A stretch of 64,000 nt of DNA from Sphingobacterium hotanense (GTDB lineage: Bacteria > Bacteroidota > Bacteroidia > Sphingobacteriales > Sphingobacteriaceae). Both the position numbers and the translations under genes were made by a program. Location: contig NZ_CP030848.1 in NCBI RefSeq assembly GCF_008274825.1, forward strand, positions 4,091,618 to 4,155,617, in the 5' to 3' direction. Positions 55,101 through 64,000 of the stretch are shown here, one piece after another (the first letter of the stretch is position 1; the number at the start of each line of letters is the position of its first letter). The notes under the pieces were generated by a model. The model had not been told where the DNA came from, searched no databases, and saw nothing but the letters and a program-made list of their open reading frames with translations.

Positions 55101-55268
55101 TCATAAGCACCCGAAGATAGATGGATAGTATTTGATTCTAGGATCACTTCCTTTGACCTGCCAGTCTGTTATACAGTTCTCGCTAACATTAAATATTGTT
55201 GCTACATCCTTTTGAAACAGCCATGGTTCCATCCTTCTCTTTATTAAATGTTCTCCGAGTCGCTGTAA
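55101..55268 (-). pseudogene. Remnant of an XRE-family helix-turn-helix gene
   Basis: A minus-strand frame of about 55 codons reads QRLGEHLIKRRMEPWLFQKD, then VATIFNVSENCITDWQVKG, then DPRIKYYPSIFG before a stop. This matches the XRE helix-turn-helix layout 'LGEHL.KRR...G..Q.dVA...gVSe..i..WE.......y.p.i..fLG' with a Trp at the end of the recognition helix. The 5' end and the rest are missing. Confidence 0.55.
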
Positions 55269-55626
55269 TTAAGGGCATCAATATCGGCTTTTACTGGTTT
55301 CTTGCTCAAAACGCAAATAGGGCATAGCAGAAATGCCGCGATAACGGATTAAAAAATGAAAAACAATGGTTTTGACGAAAATTTTTCGATTCAAAAGAAA
55401 AAAATATATTTACAACTGATAAGTGGCTTAATGCCCGACTTTATATGTAATGGATTAATGAGTTTTACGTGAACAATAGTTTTGTTCCAAAACCATCGTG
55501 GTTAGTGCGTTTTACATTGATACCTGTAAATTTTCGAAACAACAATCTACGATTCTTTAATTCCTAATTATCATTGGCATAAATTAAAAAATATTGATAT
55601 AAAATTGAAATTATAATTATATTGGT

Positions 55627-56235
55627 ATGACCATTAAATCGATTATTGTGTTCTGTACAAGCAATGTCACTTCTCATCTTTCCAAAGGCAATCAACTTGC
55701 ATTGCGTTGGCTGTATGATGAATATGCAGAAGGCCTGTACCAATTGGCGATGCAAATTCTGAAAGAAGAGCAACACGCCGAGGAGATGGTGCAAGATAGC
55801 TTTGTTCAATTATGGAATAGGCGGGAAAGCTTGGATGAAAACTCCAATCTCAAAGCCTTGTTATTTGTGATCTGCAGAAATAATAGCTTTAACCGTTTTA
55901 AGGTTAATCAACGTCATCGATCGCGTTTTGTTGAGCTGGAGGACAGTAAACTGGCTTCCTCTTGGGGCCACGAAGAGGACCCTTTGGCCGAACGAGACTT
56001 GAAAGACCTGATAGAAAAGGTCATTCGAAAGCTACCACTGAAACAGCAGTTGGTGTTTCGCTTAAGTCGGTTAGAAGGATTATCCCATCAGGAAATCGCC
56101 GATAGACTACAGATATCCAAAAACACGGTAAAAAACCATTTAATAGCGGCGCTAAAAGCCGCGAAGGAAGAGCTGCAAGAAGTAAGAACCCAATCTTCCA
56201 TTTATGCCTTGCTCTATTTTTACCTGTTTCTCTAA
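55627..56235 (+). CDS. RNA polymerase ECF sigma-70 factor
   Basis: ECF sigma factor of 202 residues. Region 2 at about 30-95 (EEQHAEEMVQDSFVQLWNRRESL), region 4 at about 140-190 (RLSRLEGLSHQEIADRLQISKNTVKNHL). Heads the plus-strand locus FecR, SusC, SusD, GH29, sulfatase, which it probably controls. Confidence 0.94.
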   Translation: MTIKSIIVFCTSNVTSHLSKGNQLALRWLYDEYAEGLYQLAMQILKEEQHAEEMVQDSFVQLWNRRESLDENSNLKALLFVICRNNSFNRFKVNQRHRSRFVELEDSKLASSWGHEEDPLAERDLKDLIEKVIRKLPLKQQLVFRLSRLEGLSHQEIADRLQISKNTVKNHLIAALKAAKEELQEVRTQSSIYALLYFYLFL

Positions 56236-56330
56236 TCCAATAATCTACAATTTTATTTTTTTTAAATTTTTCCGCAAGTGACTAGTCCTTGCCGGCCACG
56301 AGTATTGTTGTTACTATAGAAACCAATGCT

Positions 56331-57473
56331 ATGAAAAACGTAAGGCTAGCCTATTTACTGGGGAAGTTTTTTACCGATCGATTGTCTGTTGAAGAAGAAC
56401 AAGAGCTTCAGGAGCATATGACCAACGATTTGGATGCCGAATCGGAAGCCATGTTTGCCCAGTATTACGAGCAATATAAAAAAACGATCCCGTTTCCGCG
56501 GCCTCAGAAAGATGCGGTTTGGAAAGGTATTCAACAACAAATTGGCCGGAAAGAAAGAATTTGGCCCTCGCTTATCCGAATAGCTGCTGCAATATTATTG
56601 TTTTTTACGGCGCTTGCTGGATGGTATCTATATTTTAAAACAACCATAAACCAAGAAGAGCTGTATGCGGAAGAAAATATTCTTTTAAAAAATAATCGGG
56701 CTTCCGTTTATCTAAAGGGGGCAGATCAGGATAGCGCTAGCGCCATGAATGATGTGGCATTAGCCGAATACGGCGTGCAAATGGATAGCTCGGGCACCTT
56801 ATTATTTCATGATCAGGCTTCTTCAGGTGTTCCAAGCAAGCCTTCGAATTTAGTGATCAAGAGTAATCACGCCCAAATTCAAGCCCTTGTTTTAGCCGAT
56901 GGCACGAAAGTTTGGTTAAATAGCAATTCATCTATTGTGGTTCCTACGCGCTTTTCAGGCATCCGTAGGAATGTGGTATTAACAGGTGAGGCCTATTTTG
57001 AAGTGGCCAAAAATCCGCTGAAACCTTTTCAGGTGAAAGCCGGTGCTTTATTGACCGAGGTTCTAGGAACGCACTTTTCGGTCAACTCATCCAATTCCGA
57101 GGATGCTACAGTAACCCTGATGGAAGGAAAAGTGAAGGTGTCTAATGCGCGCAAATCCTTGTTATTAGCACCGGGACAGCAGGCTGTTGGCGGCGCTAAG
57201 GCCATTGATAAATTTGACGTTGACTTGTTGGATTTACTCTCTTGGAAAGAAGGCTATTTTAAATTTGACAATGCCAGCATTACCGAAATCATGAACCAAA
57301 TTAAAGATTGGTATGATGTAAAATATGTACAAATAGAGGTAAATAATACGGAGCGTTTTTCCGGAACCTATAAAAGAACCAATCAATTAACCGACCTATT
57401 AAAGAATTTGGAGGAGGTTTCAAGTATCACATTTAAGATCAAGGAAGGAGGAATACATGTGCTAAATAAATAA
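56331..57473 (+). CDS. FecR-family anti-sigma factor
   Basis: Anti-sigma factor of 380 residues. The start at 56331 (MKNVRLAYLLGKFFTDRLS) is preferred over the in-frame ATG at 56289, which adds an atypical 14-residue leader. One membrane helix at about 78-98 (IRIAAAILLFFTALAGWYLYF), FecR domain at about 190-270 (LVLADGTKVWLNSNSSIVVP, VVLTGEAYFEVAKNPLKPF), and the C-terminal DUF4974 domain (WKEGYFKFDNASITEIMNQIKDWYDVK). Partner of the ECF sigma at 55627 and the SusC at 57577. Confidence 0.95.
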   Translation: MKNVRLAYLLGKFFTDRLSVEEEQELQEHMTNDLDAESEAMFAQYYEQYKKTIPFPRPQKDAVWKGIQQQIGRKERIWPSLIRIAAAILLFFTALAGWYLYFKTTINQEELYAEENILLKNNRASVYLKGADQDSASAMNDVALAEYGVQMDSSGTLLFHDQASSGVPSKPSNLVIKSNHAQIQALVLADGTKVWLNSNSSIVVPTRFSGIRRNVVLTGEAYFEVAKNPLKPFQVKAGALLTEVLGTHFSVNSSNSEDATVTLMEGKVKVSNARKSLLLAPGQQAVGGAKAIDKFDVDLLDLLSWKEGYFKFDNASITEIMNQIKDWYDVKYVQIEVNNTERFSGTYKRTNQLTDLLKNLEEVSSITFKIKEGGIHVLNK

Positions 57474-57576
57474 CCTATTCACTGAAACCAAACAAAAAGG
57501 GAGGTGCTGCCACACCCCCCAAGGATAATACATGACCAATAACGACTAATTATAAATCATTTTATACCCTACTCAA

Positions 57577-60500
57577 ATGTATAAAACTTATCAATTATTG
57601 CTGCATCCTTTGCGAAAGAATGCACTTAAAATTATGCTGTATATGAAACTGATTATTCTATTGCTGTGTATTGGCAGCATACATGTCAGTGCAAATACTT
57701 ACGGACAGAATGTTTCCATCCATGCGAAAGGTGAACGTTTTAAACAAGTATTGGCTAAAATAAGAAAGCAGAGCGGACGGGATTTCCTCTATAATGCGAG
57801 GCTTGTCGATGAAAATAAACGAGTTGATCTTGTGGTGCAAGATAAACTTTGGACGCTTGCATTGGAAGAACTGTTAAGTTCGCAAGGACTGAGCTATGAA
57901 CTGCGGAAACATAACGTGCTTATTTTCCCTAAAAATAGACAGAAATCTGAAACTTTAATTAACAGCAATTCCATTCAACAAGCTTTACGAGGCAGCGTTA
58001 TTCTACAGGATAATAGTCCTGTGTCTGGCGCGACGGTAAAACTATTGCCCTCCGGACAAACGGTGAGCACCAATAGTTCCGGGAAATTTGAGTTTGAAAA
58101 TGCGCCTGCTCGGGGTTCCATTGTTGTTAATTTTATGGGTTATCTGGAGAAAAGAGTAGATTATACCAATTATAACGCCCTTACCATTTCTTTAGACCCT
58201 TCCATCAGTGAGATAGATGAAATTGTGGTGGTGGGCTACGGTACTCAAAAGAAATCGGATCTTACAGGATCGATTGTAGGGGTGCAAGCCAAAGACTTTA
58301 CGCAGGGCGCCAATACAAATGCCTTGCAATTGTTGAACGGAAAAGCACCAGGGGTAAACATTAGCCAGACCAACTCTGCACCGGGGGCCGGTACAAAGAT
58401 TCAGATCCGTGGAGCAGGCTCCATCAACAGCAGTAATGACGCGTTAATTGTGGTTGACGGCATGCCGGGTATAGACCCGTCCAGCCTGAGCCCCGATGAT
58501 ATTGAATCGGTGGATATCTTGAAAGATGCTTCTGCGGCTGCCATTTATGGTACGCGAGCTGCCAATGGTGTGGTGTTAATTACCACAAAGAAGGGGCGTT
58601 CTGGAACCGTTATTACCAAATACGATGCTTATGCAGGAATTCAGCAGGCCTCTCGTCAAATTCCGGTGTTAAACGGTCGCCAATATATGGAGGTGCTGAA
58701 TGGCATTCGGAAAGATGCGGGGCGCGATTTAATTTTCACCGAGCAGCAAATTGCTGAAATTGGCGAAGGAACCAATTGGCAAGATGAAGTGCTCAATAAT
58801 AATGCGATGGTGCAAAACCACCAATTGAGTTTTTCGGGGGGTGGTGAGAAGAGCACTTTCTATTCGGCATTAAACTACTTTAATCAAGACGGGTTAATTA
58901 AACAATCGGGCTACAAGAAAATCAACTTCCGCACGAATCTAGAATTCCGTCCTAAAGATTATATCAAATTCAATATCAACGGAAACTACACCCGTGGCAA
59001 CCAGAAAGCCATCTTAACCTCTAATGCCGCCAATGAAAATGCCGGACCTTTAGGCTCAGCCATTCAATTTGACCCGACTTTGGCGGCAACAAAAGATGCG
59101 AATGGCCGCTATTACCTGAATAATTTTATTGCCTTGGATAATCCATTGGCCTTATTGAATGGGATTGATAACCGCAACTTGACCAATACTTTCTATGGCT
59201 TGGCCTCTGCAGAAATTACGCCTTTGCCGGGTTTGACCGGAACGATTCGCGTGGGGGGCTCTGCGGCGAACAGCATGATGTCTAGTTATACCGACCGTTC
59301 GACCATCAAAGGTTTATCGAATGGTGGCATGGGGGAAAAAAATGCGACTTCAGGCTACCAATGGCTTACGGAATTCTTGCTAAACTATCAAAAAGATATT
59401 GCAGACCATAGTTTCAATATAATGGCGGGTACCACCTTTGAAGAGTTTGATGCTGAAGGTGTGGGTGCCAGCTCGATGAAGTTTCTGTCAGACGTTACTT
59501 CCTATCACCTCTTGCAAAGTGGGGATGGCGATAAAAGTGATAATGTAACCTCCTCTAAAACGAGAAACCGCTTGCACGGTATTTTAGGCCGTTTAAACTA
59601 CAATTATAAAGGCAAATACTTATTTACAGCCTCGATACGTGCCGATGGTACTTCCCGCTTCTCAGATGACCATAAATATGCCTTCTTCCCATCCGGAGCT
59701 TTAGCCTGGAAATTAACCGATGAGGATTTCCTAAGCCAATGGCGCGAGCAAGGGAATAGCATAAAACTTCGGGTAGGCTATGGGCAATTAGGGAACCAAG
59801 GAATTTCCAATTACCAAACCATCAATACCTTAATTTCTTCCGGCAATGCCGTATTTGGCAATGCCATTTATCAAGGGGTAGTGCCTGCACGCTTGCCAAA
59901 TAAGAACCTGCGTTGGGAAAATACCGAAGAAATTAACGTGGGTTTAGATTTCGAATTCCTCCATGGGATATTAAGTGGATCGATCGACGCCTTCAAAAGA
60001 AACACAAAAGATCAATTATTCAGCAAGCCGATTCCTTCTGTTGTAGGTTTCAGCAGCTATATGGTGAACTTCGGGAATGTGGAAAATAGAGGGATTGATT
60101 TCCAATTGCGCAGTAAGAATATTAGACGTGACGATTTTACTTGGGAAAGTACCTTTAACCTTTCCTTGTTAAAGAATGAAGTAAAGGAACTTCCTGATTT
60201 TATTCCCCAATTGATTACCGGAAATATTGCCAGCTTTATTTCAAACTACCAATTGGTGGAAAGGGGACATCCTATGCTATCTTTCTATGGCTTTGAAACG
60301 AATGGTATTTTCCAGAATGCTCAGGAAGTAGCCAACTCGGCGCAACCCAATGCGAAGCCTGGCCATATCCGCTTTGTGGATAAAAACCAAGACGGTAAAA
60401 TTGATTTAAACGACCGTACAGTTCTGGGTAAACCATTCCCAACAGCCAATATCAGTTTAAGCAATAATTTCAGGTATCAGAAGTTTGCCTTAGATTTCTT

Positions 60501-60936
60501 ATTGCAATATGTGGGTGGTATCAGTATGTTGGATGCCAACATTACGGAAACTTTATACCCAACCAATGAGTACAGAAACAGACTGTCAGAATACTTATTA
60601 AACCGCTGGACCGTGGATAACCCCACGAATAAATACCCTAGTGCTGTAAATCCTACGGCCTATGGTGGGGATTATATCATCAATTCCATGACAATTCAGG
60701 ATGCTTCCTTCCTGCGGTTAAAGAACGTCAATTTAAGCTATGAGGTTTTCAATAATGGCAATAAAATAAATCGGTTAAATGTATTCCTGGCAATGGAAAA
60801 CTTAGCGACCTGGACGCAGTATAAAGGCTATGATCCGGATGCCAGTGCTACCGGCACGAGCTCGACGTCTAAAGTCAGCTATAACTCCTATCCATTAGCG
60901 CGTACATTTCGTTTAGGAATCAACTTAACCCTTTAA
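57577..60936 (+). CDS. SusC/RagA TonB-dependent glycan transporter with STN domain
   Basis: Outer-membrane transporter of 1119 residues. A hydrophobic export segment lies at about 22-44 (MKLIILLLCIGSIHVSANTYGQ), then an STN domain at about 46-115 (VSIHAKGERFKQVLAKIRKQ), a carboxypeptidase-regulatory domain at about 135-210, and the plug with EIVVVGYGTQKKSDLTGSIV, LNGKAPGVNI, QIRGAGSINSS and LKDASAAAIYGTRAANGVVLI. It ends in a typical barrel C-terminus (GINLTL). Expected to import oligosaccharides released from a fucosylated, probably sulfated glycan, given the fucosidase and sulfatase downstream. Confidence 0.97.
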   Translation: MYKTYQLLLHPLRKNALKIMLYMKLIILLLCIGSIHVSANTYGQNVSIHAKGERFKQVLAKIRKQSGRDFLYNARLVDENKRVDLVVQDKLWTLALEELLSSQGLSYELRKHNVLIFPKNRQKSETLINSNSIQQALRGSVILQDNSPVSGATVKLLPSGQTVSTNSSGKFEFENAPARGSIVVNFMGYLEKRVDYTNYNALTISLDPSISEIDEIVVVGYGTQKKSDLTGSIVGVQAKDFTQGANTNALQLLNGKAPGVNISQTNSAPGAGTKIQIRGAGSINSSNDALIVVDGMPGIDPSSLSPDDIESVDILKDASAAAIYGTRAANGVVLITTKKGRSGTVITKYDAYAGIQQASRQIPVLNGRQYMEVLNGIRKDAGRDLIFTEQQIAEIGEGTNWQDEVLNNNAMVQNHQLSFSGGGEKSTFYSALNYFNQDGLIKQSGYKKINFRTNLEFRPKDYIKFNINGNYTRGNQKAILTSNAANENAGPLGSAIQFDPTLAATKDANGRYYLNNFIALDNPLALLNGIDNRNLTNTFYGLASAEITPLPGLTGTIRVGGSAANSMMSSYTDRSTIKGLSNGGMGEKNATSGYQWLTEFLLNYQKDIADHSFNIMAGTTFEEFDAEGVGASSMKFLSDVTSYHLLQSGDGDKSDNVTSSKTRNRLHGILGRLNYNYKGKYLFTASIRADGTSRFSDDHKYAFFPSGALAWKLTDEDFLSQWREQGNSIKLRVGYGQLGNQGISNYQTINTLISSGNAVFGNAIYQGVVPARLPNKNLRWENTEEINVGLDFEFLHGILSGSIDAFKRNTKDQLFSKPIPSVVGFSSYMVNFGNVENRGIDFQLRSKNIRRDDFTWESTFNLSLLKNEVKELPDFIPQLITGNIASFISNYQLVERGHPMLSFYGFETNGIFQNAQEVANSAQPNAKPGHIRFVDKNQDGKIDLNDRTVLGKPFPTANISLSNNFRYQKFALDFLLQYVGGISMLDANITETLYPTNEYRNRLSEYLLNRWTVDNPTNKYPSAVNPTAYGGDYIINSMTIQDASFLRLKNVNLSYEVFNNGNKINRLNVFLAMENLATWTQYKGYDPDASATGTSSTSKVSYNSYPLARTFRLGINLTL

Positions 60937-60947
60937 TCTATTTTATC

Positions 60948-62426
60948 ATGGCAACTTTTAAATTAAAATATCTACTCTTATTAAGTCTTCCTTTTTTTAC
61001 GAGCGGCTGTAAGTCGTTTCTGGCCGAGGAAGTATATACAGAATACGATCCGAATGGATTCTTGCAAGATGCCAGCGGCATCGATGCCCTGCTGACCGGT
61101 GCCTATGCGCGTTCGCGTATCATCGCCTACGATCATCGGAACTATACCTATATGATGAATGAATTTAACACCGATGTCTCTTTTGAAACCGGAGGCGGAC
61201 TGGAAAAGGATGCGGCACCCTTTATTCAATTCAACTGGGCTGTGAACAATAGTTTTTTAAATGGTTTTTGGCAGAAGATGTACCAGGCCATTGCCAGTGC
61301 GAACTCGGTATTGCTGTTGTCGAACCAATTGGGTGGTTTAGACCAAGAAAAGCTGAATAAGATTCAAGCGGAGGCACGTTTTATCCGTGGCTCTTCCTAT
61401 TACTTCTTATACAATTTGTTTGGGCCTACACCTTTAATCGATATTCCGGCAGATGCTACCCCCGAACAGATTGAAGAAATCGGTAAAAATACAGCCAGAG
61501 CGACACGGGAGGTTTTTGTGAACTATGTGGTGGCAGATTTAGAGTTTGCTGCTCAATATTTGCCCTTGGCAGAAAACCCAATCGGCCGAGCGAGCAAAGG
61601 CGCGGCCTATGGCTACTTAATGAAGCTTTACCTAAAAGAGAAAAATTGGGCCAAGATTGCCGAGGTGACCAAACAGGTAATCGATGGCAAACAGTATGAA
61701 CTGTATGCCGATTATACCAAGTTATTTAACGTCTTGGGCGAGAGTAATAAGGAGTTTATTTTCCGGGCACCCTGTTTACCACAAAGTGGTTACCACAATA
61801 ACTACATGGCGCATGCATTTCCGCCTAATTACCCGATCCTGTCCAATCAAATTAATTTCGGTGCACAATTCCGTACCTATTCAGCTTTTTATAAAACTTT
61901 TGATGCCAATGACCGCCGACGGGAGTTACTGATTCGTTCGTATACGGATATTTCCGGGAAAAACGTTGAATTGTTGGAAGATGCTGCTGGAAAAGCCTTA
62001 GACAATGTGCGTAGTTTTAAATATTGGCCTGATCCGAATGCTGTTGGTGAAGCCATGGGCAATGATATTGTTTACATTCGCTATGCCGATATTTTATTAA
62101 GTAGGGCAGAAGCGTTAAACGAGCTGTCAGGCCCTACACAAGAAGCTATCGATTTAATAAATGCCGTTCGGCAGCGGGCAAATGCAGCTACACTTACCTT
62201 AGCCAGCTACCCAACCAAGGAGGGCTTACGCGATTTCCTATTGGCCGAAAGAGGACGTGAGTTCTATTCGGAAGGATTACGCCGGGAGGACCTCATCCGG
62301 CATGGTAAGTTTATCAGCTCGGCCCGTTCTCGTGGATATTCGGCTAAAGACCATCAGGTGTTATACCCTATTCCATTGCAACAGATTGACGCGAACCCAA
62401 ATTTAGAGCAGAATGATGGGTATTAA
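60948..62426 (+). CDS. SusD/RagB-family surface lipoprotein
   Basis: Glycan-binding lipoprotein of 492 residues that works with the upstream SusC. Lipobox TSGC near residue 18-21. SusD landmarks: EARFIRGSSYYFLYNLFGPTPL near 140-160, YIRYADILLSRAEALNELSG and the C-terminal LLAERGREFYSEGLRREDLIRHGKFI. The GH29 gene starts inside its last codons (14-nt overlap). Confidence 0.96.
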   Translation: MATFKLKYLLLLSLPFFTSGCKSFLAEEVYTEYDPNGFLQDASGIDALLTGAYARSRIIAYDHRNYTYMMNEFNTDVSFETGGGLEKDAAPFIQFNWAVNNSFLNGFWQKMYQAIASANSVLLLSNQLGGLDQEKLNKIQAEARFIRGSSYYFLYNLFGPTPLIDIPADATPEQIEEIGKNTARATREVFVNYVVADLEFAAQYLPLAENPIGRASKGAAYGYLMKLYLKEKNWAKIAEVTKQVIDGKQYELYADYTKLFNVLGESNKEFIFRAPCLPQSGYHNNYMAHAFPPNYPILSNQINFGAQFRTYSAFYKTFDANDRRRELLIRSYTDISGKNVELLEDAAGKALDNVRSFKYWPDPNAVGEAMGNDIVYIRYADILLSRAEALNELSGPTQEAIDLINAVRQRANAATLTLASYPTKEGLRDFLLAERGREFYSEGLRREDLIRHGKFISSARSRGYSAKDHQVLYPIPLQQIDANPNLEQNDGY

Positions 62427-63813
62427 GCAGCTTACTACAACCTTGCTTGCTGGCCTGCTTTGCTTCGTTGGAGCAAGCCTGCAAGCGCAGGAGTTACCTA
62501 AACCTAATAAAGCCCAATTGGCCTGGCAACAGGCCGAATTGGGTGTAATCTTCCATTATGACCTGCACGTGTTTGATGGGAAAGCATACAGCCAAGGGCA
62601 AAACAGGATTACGCCTGTGGCGGATATCCATCAGTTTAATCCGAAGCAATTGGATGTGGAGCAATGGGTGCTGACAGCGAAAGCCGCCGGTGCGAAATTT
62701 GCCCTCATTACGGCTACCCATGAAACGGGCTTCGCCCTTTATCCTTCGAAGGTGAACCCCTATAATACGAAAGCTTTGGGTTGGACCAACGGAAAGCAAG
62801 ATTTGGTAGGAGATTTTATCAAAGCTTGTAGAAAGCATGGATTAGAACCGGGCGTGTATTTAGGGATCCGATGGAATTCTTTTTTAGGGGTGCATGATTT
62901 TGTTGTGGCTGGGCATGGAGAAATGCAAAAGCAACGCCAAAAGTTCTATAACCAGATGGTGGAAGAGATGGTCAAAGAAATATGCACATGGTATGGTCCT
63001 TTGTTTGAAATATGGTTTGATGGTGGTGCTAGCCATCCGGACAAAGGAGCACCGGATGTATTGCCTATCGTTAAGAAATTCCAACCTGATTGTCTGTTCT
63101 ATCATAACGATCAATTGGCGGAAGCACGCTGGGGCGGTTCGGAATCGGGAACCGTTAATTATCCCTGCTGGTCCACTTTCCCCTTTTCACATACAGGTTC
63201 GGGTGAGAGCGCGCCAAAGGCTATTTGGGAGAACAAATATGAGCTCTTAAAAACGGGGGATCCGAACGGAGCTTATTTTATGCCGGCTATGGCCGATGCG
63301 CCTTTACGCGGCGATAATGGTCGCCATGAATGGTTCTGGGAACCCAACGACGAACACAGTATCTTTTCAACGGCCAAGCTGTTGGATATGTACCATAAAT
63401 CGGTCGGTCGGAATGCAACCTTAATCTTAGGGCTTACACCGGATACCAGCGGACTTGTTCCGCAAGCTGACCACATCAGGATGCAGGAATTTGGGCAGGA
63501 ACTAGCCCGCCTGTATAAAGATCCGGTGCAGGGCGCTAAAAAGTCCACAAATCAGCTGCAATTTAATCGTAATCAGGCTATAAGTCGCATTGTGCTGGGG
63601 GAGGATCTTTGGGAAGGGCAGAAGGTACGTGCGTTCCGTGTTCAGGCGCAAGTCAAAGGAAAATGGACAACGATCTATACCGGAAGTGCTATTGGCAATA
63701 AGCATATTATTCTGTTAGAAAAAGCCGTAACTTGTAAATCCATCCGTATTTTAATAGACCAAGCAGTAGGAACTCCTACGCTTACAACCTTGAATGTATA
63801 TGAAACGAATTAA
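62413..63813 (+). CDS. Alpha-L-fucosidase, glycoside hydrolase family 29
   Basis: Retaining fucosidase of 466 residues that removes terminal alpha-L-fucose from imported or surface glycans. Signal peptide about 1-25 (LLAGLLCFVGASLQAQ). GH29 catalytic barrel at about 35-345 with the motif TATHETGFALYPSKVNPYNTKAL and the nucleophile Asp203 in EIWFDGG. A small C-terminal beta domain (about 365-466) resembles F5/8 type C (CBM32-like) modules. An unusual FHYDLHVFDGKAY replaces the common IHWG-type start of the barrel, a subfamily feature. Overlaps SusD upstream and the sulfatase downstream (14 nt). Confidence 0.9.
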   Translation: MMGIKQLTTTLLAGLLCFVGASLQAQELPKPNKAQLAWQQAELGVIFHYDLHVFDGKAYSQGQNRITPVADIHQFNPKQLDVEQWVLTAKAAGAKFALITATHETGFALYPSKVNPYNTKALGWTNGKQDLVGDFIKACRKHGLEPGVYLGIRWNSFLGVHDFVVAGHGEMQKQRQKFYNQMVEEMVKEICTWYGPLFEIWFDGGASHPDKGAPDVLPIVKKFQPDCLFYHNDQLAEARWGGSESGTVNYPCWSTFPFSHTGSGESAPKAIWENKYELLKTGDPNGAYFMPAMADAPLRGDNGRHEWFWEPNDEHSIFSTAKLLDMYHKSVGRNATLILGLTPDTSGLVPQADHIRMQEFGQELARLYKDPVQGAKKSTNQLQFNRNQAISRIVLGEDLWEGQKVRAFRVQAQVKGKWTTIYTGSAIGNKHIILLEKAVTCKSIRILIDQAVGTPTLTTLNVYETN

Positions 63814-64000
63814 TTTAATCCTCAGTTATTGCACGGTTTTGGGCTACCTATTTTTGGGGTGCTCAGCGCAAGCACAGCAGGCTAAGCAACCCAATATTGT
63901 AGTCTTCTTTGTTGATGATTTAGGCTGGCAGGATATTTCTGAGCCTTTCTATAAAGAAGTAACGCCGATAAACCGTAAGTTCCATACCCCGCACTTGGAA
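63800..64000 (+). CDS. Sulfatase (arylsulfatase type), 3' end outside window
   Basis: Only the first 67 codons are visible. An N-terminal export signal (LILSYCTVLGYLFLGCSAQA) is followed by the sulfatase N-terminal metal-site motif PNIVVFFVDDLGWQD, with the two Asp residues that bind calcium. The formylglycine Cys/Ser motif (CxPxR) lies beyond the edge, so subfamily and substrate cannot be told. Translation overlaps the fucosidase by 14 nt, implying joint expression and a sulfated, fucosylated substrate. Confidence 0.88.
   Translation, partial: MKRINLILSYCTVLGYLFLGCSAQAQQAKQPNIVVFFVDDLGWQDISEPFYKEVTPINRKFHTPHLE

Larger units (their letters stand above)
54467..55626. other. Decayed intergenic DNA downstream of the yifB breakpoint
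   Basis: About 1.16 kb without an intact gene and markedly AT-rich. It contains two protein remnants on the minus strand (54599-54826 and 55101-55268) and otherwise short, stop-riddled frames. It ends at the start of the fucose-type PUL. Confidence 0.75.

Noticed and set aside
1..64000. tRNA or rRNA genes
   Set aside because: No cloverleaf-like or conserved rRNA sequence was recognised in the intergenic regions that I read.

Overview
The window looks like a chromosomal segment of a Bacteroidota bacterium of the family Sphingobacteriaceae, most likely Sphingobacterium or a close relative (inference). The reasons are three ECF sigma / FecR anti-sigma / SusC sets, SusD lipoproteins, many promoter -7 boxes of the Bacteroidota form TAnnTTTG, typical Bacteroidota lipoproteins (DUF4270, Kelch) and a subclass A2-type class A beta-lactamase. 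No rRNA, tRNA or CRISPR array was seen.

Layout. 1-4582 (minus): ECF sigma, FecR, and a SusC receptor that runs off the left edge. 4790-15519: housekeeping and regulation, namely an MBL-fold hydrolase, L-serine dehydratase, a GH3 glycosidase, a TetR regulator divergent from an outer-membrane beta-barrel protein, nicotinamidase, and a two-component pair. 15636-18044: a DUF4270 lipoprotein and a Kelch lipoprotein. 18551-20450: an 80-nt structured repeat directly abutting an IS1182-type insertion sequence. 20484-23663: asd, an SDR-type threonine dehydrogenase and YebC, with a second copy of the 80-nt repeat. 23963-25300: an IS110-type element with a stem-loop-rich leader that may be its bridge RNA. 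25373-27156: an unusual repeat protein and a DeoR regulator. 27160-35051: surface polysaccharide genes (CapA, an AsnB-like enzyme, a flippase, two glycosyltransferases, an FkbM methyltransferase). 35140-39610: TrhO, a TM2/DUF2752/DUF4870/M48 membrane cluster and an M28 peptidase. 39775-48867 (minus): ECF sigma, FecR, SusC, SusD, a Tat-type Gfo/Idh/MocA oxidoreductase and a sugar isomerase, which is a glycan uptake locus without an obvious hydrolase. 49061-53327: trmB, GDP-fucose synthase, a YtxH/holin-like envelope-stress trio and a beta-lactamase. 53413-54466: a yifB (comM-like) pseudogene with a frameshift in the Walker A motif and a lost 3' end, followed by about 1.1 kb of decayed DNA. 55627-64000 (plus): ECF sigma, FecR, SusC, SusD, GH29 alpha-L-fucosidase and a sulfatase running off the right edge, which is a polysaccharide utilisation locus for a fucosylated and probably sulfated glycan.

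How the genes work together. Each sigma/FecR/SusC set fits the known Bacteroidota scheme in which the outer-membrane transporter senses its glycan, FecR passes the signal through the inner membrane and the ECF sigma factor switches on the transport locus. The left set is incomplete here. The middle one pairs uptake with oxidation and isomerisation. The right one pairs uptake with removal of fucose and sulfate. The points that most repay a second look are the 80-nt structured repeat, the IS110 leader RNA, a palindromic repeat family, the KPxGFxPRF repeat protein and the yifB breakpoint next to the fucose locus.
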